The notes under the pieces: generated by a model
The model's database searches: none
The model's input: the letters and a program-made list of their open reading frames with translations, nothing else
What the model was told of the DNA's origin: nothing
Part shown: positions 1 to 7,611 of the stretch, one piece after another
How the letters are laid out: each line of letters begins with the position of its first letter
How positions within the stretch are numbered: the first letter of the stretch is position 1
Made by a program: the position numbers and the translations under genes
DNA from: Euryarchaeota archaeon UBA463
GTDB lineage: Archaea > Thermoplasmatota > Poseidoniia > Poseidoniales > Thalassarchaeaceae
Reading direction: 5' to 3'
Length of the DNA stretch: 19,510 nucleotides
Assembly (NCBI GenBank): GCA_002501805.1
Contig: DAOI01000031.1
Location: 50,220 to 69,729, forward strand

Positions 1-24
1 TCATAACCCCTAGACCACGGACCC
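1..24 (-). tRNA. tRNA 5' portion, probably tRNA-Val, truncated by window edge
   Basis: Read on the minus strand, bases 24 to 1 give a 7-base acceptor strand (GGGTCCG), then T8, G9 and a D-arm reading GTCTAGGGGTTATGA. This is the classic start of an archaeal tRNA. The GGG-type acceptor followed by TGGTCTAG...GGTTATGA most resembles archaeal tRNA-Val as I recall it, but the anticodon lies outside the window, so the isotype is inferred. Only about 20 bases separate its 5' end from the start codon of the plus-strand gene, so the promoters of both must overlap coding or tRNA sequence. Confidence 0.6.
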
Positions 25-44
25 CGAATAGTCGGGGGAGCGTT

Positions 45-1073
45 GTGTTCAAATGGCCTGCGGCTAAAGGAGTGCCGAGGGAAACAGTGTCCGAAGTAAC
101 TGATCTGATTGAAATGCTTGAAAAAACGGGCATTCCGATGAGCAAAGGGGTTATTGAAGCGTTTCTTCAGACAGAGCCTTCTGATTTTACCGATTTTCCA
201 TTGGAAAGTTTCTGGCATGACCACCCTGTTCCTTTTTTGATTACGGATTCTGGGGTAACGAAGACAATTTCCGCACCACACATGATAGCCACTATGCTTC
301 ACCATCTAGAGCTGGATAGTGATCTTCATGTTCTTCTAATGGGATCTAAAGGGGGGTATTTAGCCACACTGATTGATATAATCTGCGGGAAGGGTGGCAA
401 GGTCACCATAATTGAGCCACATGATGAAGTTGCAGAATACACATCGAACGTACTTGAGGGACGTGAGCAATGTGGCTTAATACGTGTCTTGGGCAAGGAG
501 GCCTTGGAGGATCCAACATGGGATCGAGATGTGGATAGGGTTCTTTTTACTGGCTCAATCAGGGAAATTCCAGATTTTATTGAGTTACTTATCGATGAAG
601 GGGGATTTATCCTTGGTCCGTTTGGAGGAAGGATTCAACAGAGGCTGGTGAAAAAGGAGTGGCAAGGTGGCACCTGGCTGGAAACTGATTTGGGAGGAGT
701 GGTATTCGGCCCCATGGATATCAGAGAGTCAGAAAGAGGCTTTCCTGATCCACTGTTCATTGCAGATGAGTTTGAGGATGCTCTGATACTAATTTCCTCT
801 GTCCTAGGTGAAAGTTCAGAGGAGGTTCAGAGACTAGAAAGACTAGTTGAGTCACTAAGAGGGCTTCCGTCGGGACTGCCTGAAATTACTGAAAGTTTCA
901 CAGATGAGGAAATTATCGAGCACCCAGTAATTGAGCTACTAATGACTGAGGCTGAATGGCTGAATGAACTATGGCCAACTTTCAGTAATATTCTAGGATT
1001 CGACTTGGCAGGGGCACCAATAGATTTGGAAGAGCCCCTTTTCGGAAAAAGACACTCTGACTTCACTCCTTGA
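45..1073 (+). CDS. Protein-L-isoaspartate O-methyltransferase-like protein, divergent
   Basis: Residues 24-200 follow the layout of the PCMT family, which methylates isoaspartyl residues in damaged proteins using S-adenosylmethionine. There is an N-terminal helical region, then TISAPHMIATML (74-85, family TISxPxxxAxM), then motif I VLLMGSKGGYLATL (96-109), then the late core strand DEGGFILGPFGGRIQQRLV (184-202). The motif I glycines are altered from the usual GxGxGY, so SAM binding or activity may differ. After about residue 215 there is an acidic C-terminal part of some 120 residues not found in the roughly 210-residue enzyme. The start is GTG at 45. The first downstream ATG (residue 24) would trim the N-terminal helix. 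The gene probably leads the nucleotidyltransferase gene 56 bases downstream. I am fairly sure of the fold and unsure of the activity. Confidence 0.65.
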   Translation: MFKWPAAKGVPRETVSEVTDLIEMLEKTGIPMSKGVIEAFLQTEPSDFTDFPLESFWHDHPVPFLITDSGVTKTISAPHMIATMLHHLELDSDLHVLLMGSKGGYLATLIDIICGKGGKVTIIEPHDEVAEYTSNVLEGREQCGLIRVLGKEALEDPTWDRDVDRVLFTGSIREIPDFIELLIDEGGFILGPFGGRIQQRLVKKEWQGGTWLETDLGGVVFGPMDIRESERGFPDPLFIADEFEDALILISSVLGESSEEVQRLERLVESLRGLPSGLPEITESFTDEEIIEHPVIELLMTEAEWLNELWPTFSNILGFDLAGAPIDLEEPLFGKRHSDFTP

Positions 1074-1129
1074 TTGAAATTAGTTGTTGAGTCCGAAGGA
1101 GTGATGTCTGCGAGTCCTTACGACAAGGC

Positions 1130-2416
1130 ATGGAGCAGCCGGAGCGAGAGTCCATCGAGCGTGCGCTTGGGAGTATGTCCAGCGCTGACAAGATGGTACT
1201 TAGCAGGCTAAATGAAAACGGCATGGCCTGGATTGTCGGAGGATGGGTCAGAGATTCTCTCTCTGGAGGAAATCCAGATGACATGGACATTGCAACGACG
1301 CTTACTCCTGAACAAATAAAATCTATTTTTCCCAGATCACTGATGGTTGGAGCTAGCTTTGGAACTGTCATAGTCAGATTGGATGGTGATGTTGGTGGAG
1401 ACTCAGAGTGGCAGGTAACGACTTTGAGAAGTGAGGGCGATTATTCCGATGGCAGAAGGCCCGGGATGGTGAGCTTTCTTGAGGGCGGCGAAGAAAATAG
1501 TGGAATCTTTGCTGATTTGAGTCGGCGAGATTTTACAATTAATTCAATGGCAATAGATTCTGGAGGCAGATTATTAGATCCATACAACGGATTGAATGAC
1601 TTGAAATTGGGCGTACTGAAGTCAGTGGGCGTTGCTGAGGAGAGGTTTGGAGAAGATGGTTTGAGAGTACTTCGTGCATTCAGATTCCTAGATGCAGGAA
1701 AAATGGGAATCAGAGAAATGGATGATTCTCTAAGAAGTGGAATTCTATCATCAGAAGAATTTCTACAAGGAATTTCGAGAGAAAGAGTTGGCATGGAGAT
1801 GACAAAGATACTGACTGGCGAAAATGTCCATTCAATTATCTACCAAATGTTATCGCTAGGAGTTCTTGACAGAGTATTCGAGAACATTTCTATAGATCTC
1901 CCTGCTGAATTGTCTACGGAATATCTAGTCAACCTGGCATTACTGTTCAGGAATAGCGGGCTTACTGGAGAGGAGCTGGCTTCCGAGATGAGAGATTTGC
2001 TTGTCCTCTCAAAAAATGATCTCTTGGAGATATCTATGATGCATGAATGTAGACAATTGAGCCTAGATGCAACTATTGAGTCGGCCAGAAGATTCCATGC
2101 TGCTGTCCCGAATAGAAGGAAGAAGCTGATTATCGATTACTTGGGAAAAATCGGAATAGAAACTGAGAAATTTGAGAAATTATTCAGAAGTATTAATCCT
2201 GGGGATTTGATTTTAGATCCAATAGTAAAGGGGGAAAAATTAGTCTTTGTGACTGGACTCCCCCCTGGCCCGAGACTGGGAAGGCTCAAGGGATGGCTAC
2301 ATCGAAGACAGGTTGAAGAAGCCTCCAGAACCGAAGAAGATGTGTTACAGTTTCTCTCGCATATTGACTGGGAGTCATCCGATTATCAAGAATGGGAAGC
2401 TCTCAGCTGGCCCTAA
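1130..2416 (+). CDS. Class II (bacterial-type) CCA-adding / poly(A) polymerase family nucleotidyltransferase
   Basis: The family adds or repairs the 3' CCA end of tRNAs, or adds A tails. The class II signature is clear and in order: IVGGWVRDSL (35-44) with catalytic carboxylates in DDMDIAT (D51, D53); the VTTLRSEGDYSDGRRP segment (96-111); SRRDFTINSMA (131-141); LLDPYNGLNDL (148-158); ERFGEDGLRVLRAFRF (171-186, the nucleotide-recognition helix region); and SRERVGMEMTKIL (216-228). The C-terminal half looks like the helical tRNA-binding region, ending in GLPPGPRLGRLKGWL. No HD phosphohydrolase domain is seen. Archaea typically use the unrelated class I enzyme, so this looks like a bacterial acquisition. 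The ATG at 1130 is the first start after an in-frame stop at 1088. Motifs alone cannot separate CCA addition from polyadenylation. Confidence 0.88.
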   Translation: MEQPERESIERALGSMSSADKMVLSRLNENGMAWIVGGWVRDSLSGGNPDDMDIATTLTPEQIKSIFPRSLMVGASFGTVIVRLDGDVGGDSEWQVTTLRSEGDYSDGRRPGMVSFLEGGEENSGIFADLSRRDFTINSMAIDSGGRLLDPYNGLNDLKLGVLKSVGVAEERFGEDGLRVLRAFRFLDAGKMGIREMDDSLRSGILSSEEFLQGISRERVGMEMTKILTGENVHSIIYQMLSLGVLDRVFENISIDLPAELSTEYLVNLALLFRNSGLTGEELASEMRDLLVLSKNDLLEISMMHECRQLSLDATIESARRFHAAVPNRRKKLIIDYLGKIGIETEKFEKLFRSINPGDLILDPIVKGEKLVFVTGLPPGPRLGRLKGWLHRRQVEEASRTEEDVLQFLSHIDWESSDYQEWEALSWP

Positions 2417-2950
2417 TCAGGGAAGCTCATTTAGCATGGCCAAGTACTCATCCTTGTCCATGAATTGATCTTCGTCGAAATCGTCGGTAAAAGTCTTCAC
2501 GATTATACACCATGCATCCCCATATGCATCCTCGTTAACTAGGTCTGGGTTATCCTCAACATGGCCATTTAACTCCGTAATTGTACATGAAATGGGGGCA
2601 TTGATTAGCATCCTATCAAATTCACCGTCATATCTGGTAGTTACTGTGATTAGAAGCTCATCGGTATCGACCTGCCCCCCCATTGTTTGGGACTTAGGAG
2701 ATTTTTCTTCTTCATCGTCCTCGGATAGACCAGAATCTGCGTCAATCTCAAAATCACTATCATCCCTAGGCCTTGCAAGAACAACTTGGATTACTTCTCC
2801 GAACTCTGCCATCAGAAACTCACTAAGTCCTATCTTAATACTAGTCGTACCTTCGTCCTTATCCTCATCCAGAACTTGCATCCAAAGATGGTCAAGCGTG
2901 TATAGGCGGTCGTGTGCAATGCTGAACTCTGCGTAGTCGCTGTCGGCCAT
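2417..2950 (-). CDS. Glycine-cleavage H-protein-like protein lacking the lipoyl lysine
   Basis: The 177-residue protein matches the H-protein layout. RLYTLDHLWMQV (15-26) resembles the family's 'Y..EHEW'. Next come SIKIGLSEFLMAEFGEVIQVVL (37-58, family 'VGIT..A...LGD.V.V.LP') and LINAPISCTI (115-124, family 'IYAPVSGEI'). After these, NGHVEDNPDLVNEDAYGDAW (128-147) parallels 'N..L.D.P.LVN..PYG.GW'. In GcvH the lipoylated lysine sits six residues before the Y of YAP. Here that position is Phe111, and there is no lysine from residue 101 to 120. An acidic, Ser-rich insertion (62-95) separates the half-domains. It therefore cannot act as a normal lipoyl shuttle, and its job is unknown. Its stop directly abuts the stop of the nucleotidyltransferase gene. 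It diverges from an acyl-CoA dehydrogenase across 113 bases. Confidence 0.72.
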   Translation of the reverse strand: MADSDYAEFSIAHDRLYTLDHLWMQVLDEDKDEGTTSIKIGLSEFLMAEFGEVIQVVLARPRDDSDFEIDADSGLSEDDEEEKSPKSQTMGGQVDTDELLITVTTRYDGEFDRMLINAPISCTITELNGHVEDNPDLVNEDAYGDAWCIIVKTFTDDFDEDQFMDKDEYLAMLNELP

Positions 2951-3063
2951 GTTACCCGCACCGCGGCCCTCGATGTCTCATTTCAACTATTCGTTCCTAA
3001 AGATTTGAGAATTCCCCGACAAGAGATTAACAATGGAATGCCTTTCGGGAGTAATGAGTACCC

Positions 3064-4239
3064 ATGAATTTTGAAGAGACGGAAGAGCAGAATATGATTA
3101 GGAACATGGTCAGAAGCTTTGCAGAGGAAGTCCTCCAGCCGACTACCCTAATCAGGGATAAGAATCAGCAGGCCCCTATTGAGGAATGGGCCAGTTTCTG
3201 TGAAACTAGCCTCCAAGGAATTACAATTGAGGAAGATTATGGAGGAAGTCCAGTCGACGATATTACTGAAGCAATAATCGTTGAAGAGTTAGCTAGAGTT
3301 GATCCGTCTTTCTCTGTAATGTACTGTGTTCATGTTGGCCTTTGCGCTAAAACGATCTCGATCCATGGGAATGAGGAGCAGAAGAAGAAGTATCTTTCCA
3401 GACTGGCAGGAAATGAAATCGGGGCATATTCCCTTTCTGAGGCTGGTTCGGGGACTGATGCAGCTGCGATGGTTTGCAAAGCTAAGCTCAGCGAAGATGG
3501 AACTCATTACCTACTGAATGGCGAAAAAATGTGGGTTACCAATGGATCCAGTGCTGACATATATGTTCTATTTGCGAAGGATGTTGATCACCCAGAGTAT
3601 GGGGTAAAAAAACACGGAGGAACTACTGCATTCATAGTTGAAAAGGGATTCAAGGGCTTTTCAGTCGGGAAAAAGGAGGATAAACTGGGAATTCGTTCTT
3701 CTGACACCTGCTCGCTTCTTCTTGAAGATTGCATGGTACCCGTTGAGAATGTTTTGAAAGGCTCGGGAGAAGGTTTCCCGATAGCCATGAATGCTTTGGA
3801 TAATTCCCGTATAGGGATCGCTGCTCAGGCCTTAGGAATAGCTCAAGGTTCTTTTGAGTCGGCATTAAACTACTCGCAAGAGCGTAAGACCTTTGGAAAG
3901 CCAATATCATATCATCAGAGTATCGGGAATATTCTTGCAGACATGTCCACTCAGATTGAAGCGGCTAGAATGATGGTTTACAAGGCCGCTTGGGCCAAAC
4001 AACTTCACTATGAAGAAGGAGGTCCGAGGCATACTAAGGAAGCCAGTATGGCTAAACTGTTTGCTGGAGATACTGCGATGTGGGTCTCAGAAAGAGCAGT
4101 TCAGGTCTTAGGAGGTTACGGATATACGACTGATTTCCCTGTTGAGAGATTCTTCAGGGACGCCAAGATAACTCAAATTTACGAAGGAACCCAAGAAGTT
4201 CAGAGGATTGTAATCAATAGAGCAATCCAACCTAAGTGA
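3064..4239 (+). CDS. Acyl-CoA dehydrogenase (short-chain/butyryl-CoA type)
   Basis: This FAD enzyme oxidises acyl-CoA to the trans-2-enoyl-CoA and passes electrons to ETF. Family marks are complete: GAYSLSEAGSGTD (120-132, FAD-binding signature), KMWVTNG (155-161), KLGIRSSDT in the middle domain, and the C-terminal LGGYGYTTDFPVERFFRDAK helix followed by IYEGTQEVQR. Glu374 there is the expected catalytic base of short- and medium-chain enzymes. The length (391) is normal. Exact substrate cannot be told from motifs; butyryl- or other short-chain acyl-CoA is the closest guess, with branched-chain substrates possible. The ATG at 3064 begins MNFEETEEQ, as in the family. It is convergent with the HMG-CoA synthase gene, 24 bases away, and its likely partner ETF is encoded about 6 kb downstream. 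Confidence 0.9.
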   Translation: MNFEETEEQNMIRNMVRSFAEEVLQPTTLIRDKNQQAPIEEWASFCETSLQGITIEEDYGGSPVDDITEAIIVEELARVDPSFSVMYCVHVGLCAKTISIHGNEEQKKKYLSRLAGNEIGAYSLSEAGSGTDAAAMVCKAKLSEDGTHYLLNGEKMWVTNGSSADIYVLFAKDVDHPEYGVKKHGGTTAFIVEKGFKGFSVGKKEDKLGIRSSDTCSLLLEDCMVPVENVLKGSGEGFPIAMNALDNSRIGIAAQALGIAQGSFESALNYSQERKTFGKPISYHQSIGNILADMSTQIEAARMMVYKAAWAKQLHYEEGGPRHTKEASMAKLFAGDTAMWVSERAVQVLGGYGYTTDFPVERFFRDAKITQIYEGTQEVQRIVINRAIQPK

Positions 4240-4263
4240 TCGGTTTAATCCAACTATTCGGAA

Positions 4264-5814
4264 TTACTCGACCCAGGCATATCTTCTCTGGCCTTCGAGA
4301 TCGCCTTCCGCACTGATTCCTATTAGTGCGAATTCGCCACTTGGGGGGACTACAGATTCTTTCCTTGAACCTCTGTGAAGAGATTCGTAAATTGTTTTAT
4401 CAATCGGGTTCCTAGACGAGAGCCTCTCAAATAAATTGAATCTGGATGAAATATCCTTCCATTCCTCCTGAACTTCTCCTTCGAAGACCTTTGCCTTGGC
4501 CCCCGAACCATATCCACACAAGCCGACCCTAGTCCCTCCCATCTCAGTTCCATCTAGGTAGTCACTCTCCATAGCAGACATTAGAGCCAAAAAGATCGAC
4601 CCAGTGTATTGATTCCCAATCAAACTAGATGCTCGCTGTGTCTTCTCAATCCTCTGCTCTGCGAAATTCTTGAATTCGTCAGTTTTGGAAATGAGTCTCC
4701 TGTAGGAGTCATTAGCACGCTCAAATTCTTCCATCCCTTCTGGAGTATCGGGAAATGACTCAGGAAGTGGTTCTGGGCCAATCTCTTCGGTAATGGCATC
4801 CCAAACTGGAAGATTTCTCCTATCGTGCCTGAAAACATCTGGGAACATTCTCTTTCCCTGGAACGCATATGGGAGATGTACAATAATCCGCAACCACTGC
4901 TCAGTGAGTATTTCGTCGGTCTCTGGATTATATCTTCCATCCCTGATTGCCTTTGACCTGAAGTCGATGAACGCCGTTTTTACTGATTCAGAATAACATC
5001 TATTCGAGAACTGCCCGTCAAATACAGGCATATCTTTGTGAATCATCAACTTTTCATTCTCGAACATAATATCGTCTTTCTTTGATGAATTTGGGAGGAA
5101 CTTGAGGATTTTCTCTGCCAAGCCGTCTTTGACCCTCTCACCGCTCTCTTTGGCGATCTCTAGTACATTCTCAATGATCATTCTAGTATTAACTTCCCTT
5201 CTAGGTTTGAAGAAGTCATGAACGGGCATTGTAGAAACGCCCCAAATATCAGGGATGGCTAGAAGTCTTGGACTGTGCCTGATTAGGATTGCCCCTCCTC
5301 CTGCCCCTTGAGTATACTCTCCGCTGGATTCAAGATCATACTTGGCGTTGTCTGCGAATACAACAATACCAATTCTGTCTTTGTCCGGCCCTCCTCTGGC
5401 TACCCAATCGAGCGTATTGTGCATAGCGTCTACAGCGCCAATACACGCGAACGTCAAATCTACAACATCACAATTTCTGAAGCAATTTTCACCATATTTT
5501 CCTGAGTACTTCTGCTCTAGCATGTCCATTATGTAAGTGGCAGTAGGTTTGGCGCCGTCTAGTGCGGACTCTGTACCTAGATAGATACGGCCAATTTTAT
5601 TGGGATCTATGTTATTGCGATCTATGAGCCTAGAAGTTGCATTGGCGCCCATCGTGGCAGTATCCTCATGTACATCTGGAATAGCCATGGCAGAGAGCCC
5701 CAGTCCCTTGTTTAGCTTAGAGAAATCCGCGCCACGGAAATCGGCGAAGTCCTTCATGTCGAAGTAAAGCCTGGGAAAATGAATTGCAATGTCATCTATA
5801 CCGACATCTGACAT
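4264..5814 (-). CDS. mvaS: Hydroxymethylglutaryl-CoA synthase, long MvaS type
   Basis: The enzyme condenses acetyl-CoA and acetoacetyl-CoA to HMG-CoA, the entry to the mevalonate route used for archaeal isoprenoid lipids. The catalytic set is visible: Glu82 in GTESALDGAK, the acyl-accepting Cys124 in LTFACIGAVDA, and His313 in IVHLPYAFQG. Other family blocks are AMAIPDVHEDTATMGANA (42-59), YTQGAGGGAIL (167-177), PVFDGQFSNRCY (263-274) and GNQYTGSIFLALMS near the C-terminal third. At 516 residues it is well over the roughly 350-residue archaeal and 390-residue bacterial enzymes. The extra length is in charged insertions around 215-260 and 325-400 and in a C-terminal extension. No thiolase or DUF35 gene adjoins, unlike typical archaeal HMG-CoA synthase loci. 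It lies 81 bases after tyrS on the same strand. Confidence 0.88.
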   Translation of the reverse strand: MSDVGIDDIAIHFPRLYFDMKDFADFRGADFSKLNKGLGLSAMAIPDVHEDTATMGANATSRLIDRNNIDPNKIGRIYLGTESALDGAKPTATYIMDMLEQKYSGKYGENCFRNCDVVDLTFACIGAVDAMHNTLDWVARGGPDKDRIGIVVFADNAKYDLESSGEYTQGAGGGAILIRHSPRLLAIPDIWGVSTMPVHDFFKPRREVNTRMIIENVLEIAKESGERVKDGLAEKILKFLPNSSKKDDIMFENEKLMIHKDMPVFDGQFSNRCYSESVKTAFIDFRSKAIRDGRYNPETDEILTEQWLRIIVHLPYAFQGKRMFPDVFRHDRRNLPVWDAITEEIGPEPLPESFPDTPEGMEEFERANDSYRRLISKTDEFKNFAEQRIEKTQRASSLIGNQYTGSIFLALMSAMESDYLDGTEMGGTRVGLCGYGSGAKAKVFEGEVQEEWKDISSRFNLFERLSSRNPIDKTIYESLHRGSRKESVVPPSGEFALIGISAEGDLEGQRRYAWVE

Positions 5815-5895
5815 AATTTCACCAGCCTCGCGTAGTAATGGGGGTTATGATACCTGTCCCTGAAGAAACGTTCGAAAAGCGTAAATTACAATGAT

Positions 5896-7011
5896 TCACT
5901 TAGATGCGGAGAGAGATTCCATCCTCTCCAGTAATTCGGGATTGTCTTGGAAATGTTTGGACACTGGTGAAAGGATTTCAGAAAGAGCATCGGCAACAGC
6001 TATTTTTGCATCTAATGGGTGCACATTTCCTCCTGAAACTGATGAAACAAAATCTCCAGAATTAGAGAAACTGGATGGAGAGCCATACTTTGGATCTGGA
6101 GTTACTACTATTTTCCCCATCCTTGGCATGATGACGTGTTCCACTATCTCAAATATGGCAGAGGAGTCGTTTCCTACCTCCAGAAATGCTTTCTTCATTT
6201 TCTTACGGAGGACATCTTTGGAGTCATGCAGAATTATTGCATTGTTAGGGTCTGACTTGGACATCTTATATTCGAATGAATCCATCCTCCCGCCAGCTCC
6301 CTTCAATCCAGAAAGCATGGGCGTATGGATACAAGTTGGCTTGGTCCAGCCATTTCGATCGGCTACTTCTCTCATGTACATGTGGGCCTTTCTCTGATCC
6401 ATCCCTCCGAATGCTATGTCAACCTCTAGCTCAAAGATATCAGCAGCCTGTAGAGCGGGATAATAGAAAGCAGATAAATCGTGGTCGGAGGAATCCTCAT
6501 CTCTTCCCATAATACTGAATGTCCTCCTAACCCTAGATAGGCTCATATTCTTAGAACATCTTAGTACTCTCTCCCAGTATTTTCCTGAATCCATGACCTC
6601 TGATGCTCGAACGAACCTTACCTGTCCAGGGCCATCACCTAATTCTGGATAGTCGAGAAGGGCCCTGAAGACCTCTGACATGTAATCAGCGGCGAGTGAT
6701 ATCTTTTCCATATCTCGCCCAAATTTGTCATTTACCCATGCATGCCAATCAGCCAGAAGAATAATGACATTGACCCCTTCATCCAACATTTTTCTTATTG
6801 TTCCGGAAAGGAGTAGCCATCCCAAATGGGCCTTTCCACTTGGCTCAAGGCCGATATACGCTACCAGTTGATTATCTCCAGAGTGGGATGCTGAGCCGGA
6901 AAGAACAGCTTCTACATGATCCATTCCGATGACTTCTGTACAATCTGAGAACATCCTATCTACGATAGGATTTCGCATCCCCTCATCAGCTTGGATTTCA
7001 TCGGAGGGCAT
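5896..7011 (-). CDS. tyrS: Tyrosyl-tRNA synthetase, archaeal type
   Basis: A class I synthetase that charges tRNA-Tyr. The Rossmann fold opens with YIGLEPSGKAHLGW (52-65), where HLGW stands for the HIGH motif. ADWHAWVND (87-95) and YYPALQAADIFELEVDIAFGGMDQRKAHM (183-211) carry the tyrosine pocket; its aspartate is in the VDIAFGG stretch. KMSKS is at 249-253, and HPLDAKIAVADAL matches the end of the archaeal family. Archaeal TrpRS shares the fold, but the SGK.HLG and GGMDQRK blocks favour tyrosine. It has about 50 residues before the first fold motif, more than the short methanogen enzyme, and lacks the bacterial S4-like C-terminal domain. It starts eight bases after the DUF5611-like gene, so the two are probably co-transcribed. 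Confidence 0.92.
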   Translation of the reverse strand: MPSDEIQADEGMRNPIVDRMFSDCTEVIGMDHVEAVLSGSASHSGDNQLVAYIGLEPSGKAHLGWLLLSGTIRKMLDEGVNVIILLADWHAWVNDKFGRDMEKISLAADYMSEVFRALLDYPELGDGPGQVRFVRASEVMDSGKYWERVLRCSKNMSLSRVRRTFSIMGRDEDSSDHDLSAFYYPALQAADIFELEVDIAFGGMDQRKAHMYMREVADRNGWTKPTCIHTPMLSGLKGAGGRMDSFEYKMSKSDPNNAIILHDSKDVLRKKMKKAFLEVGNDSSAIFEIVEHVIMPRMGKIVVTPDPKYGSPSSFSNSGDFVSSVSGGNVHPLDAKIAVADALSEILSPVSKHFQDNPELLERMESLSASK

Positions 7012-7019
7012 TTTTTCAC

Positions 7020-7532
7020 CTAATTGAATAACTTGTTCAGTTTCTCTGCTCTTCCAGCGGCTTTCGTATTTTCATTAGATTCCAAGGCTTCCTCAATTTC
7101 AGAGATTAATTCCTCTGCCTGGTCTACCTTATCTTGCGGAATGGCCTCCGACATAGACATGAAATGACGAGCTGCGGAGACAGCAGATTTTGCCTTTGAT
7201 GCTTTCTTAGCCCATTCCTTCGCTTTGTCCCCCCTTTGCTTCGAGTTGTATCCAGTCGCGTCGTCGAGGAAAGTTGTCCATCTCCTGCGATCGTCCATTG
7301 CGGACTTCATAGCATCTGGATTTTCGAAGTCGGGAGCAACATTGGTTACGTCAACAATTAGCGCGTTTCCTTCGAATCTTCCTGAAATAGATGTCATAAT
7401 TCCATGTGAGCCAGTAAATGAGCTGTCCCCAGTGGACTGTATTTCGTCGAAATACTTGCTAGCTAATGCTGATAGCCCCCCTTCTTCTATAATCTGCTTA
7501 ACCATTCCGCGTCGTACATCGAATCGCTCCAT
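7020..7532 (-). CDS. DUF5611-like protein of unknown function
   Basis: From the chosen start the protein has 170 residues. It begins MERFDVRRGM, then has a small alpha/beta region with GIMTSISGRFEGNALIVDVT and WTTFLDDATGYNSKQRGDKAK. These resemble the Thermoplasmata DUF5611 pattern as I remember it ('..RG...', '..FL..ATGY..KER'). The last 65 residues are Lys/Glu/Ala-rich and helical, probably a coiled coil. The frame stays open upstream to an ATG at 7631, but that longer form would overlap the 5' end of the divergent surface-protein gene and adds residues with no domain match, so I prefer 7532. It sits eight bases before tyrS. No function can be assigned. Confidence 0.7.
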   Translation of the reverse strand: MERFDVRRGMVKQIIEEGGLSALASKYFDEIQSTGDSSFTGSHGIMTSISGRFEGNALIVDVTNVAPDFENPDAMKSAMDDRRRWTTFLDDATGYNSKQRGDKAKEWAKKASKAKSAVSAARHFMSMSEAIPQDKVDQAEELISEIEEALESNENTKAAGRAEKLNKLFN

Positions 7533-7611
7533 GCTACCCGGCTTACTGGGGTATTCTTCAATTCTGCCGTCATGAGTCGTTGAATATTGGGTTACGAACG
7601 GGCTATAGACA

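Noticed and set aside
827..1066. Minus-strand open frame of 79 codons inside the methyltransferase-like gene
   Set aside because: Ser/Pro-rich shadow of the plus-strand gene with no domain; typical of antisense frames here.
5815..5895. Possible promoter between tyrS and the HMG-CoA synthase gene
   Set aside because: Only a poor TATA match was seen, so I did not call it; read-through from tyrS is equally possible.
5891..6397. Plus-strand open frame of 168 codons opposite tyrS
   Set aside because: It lies wholly antisense to the clear TyrRS coding sequence and has a low-complexity composition.
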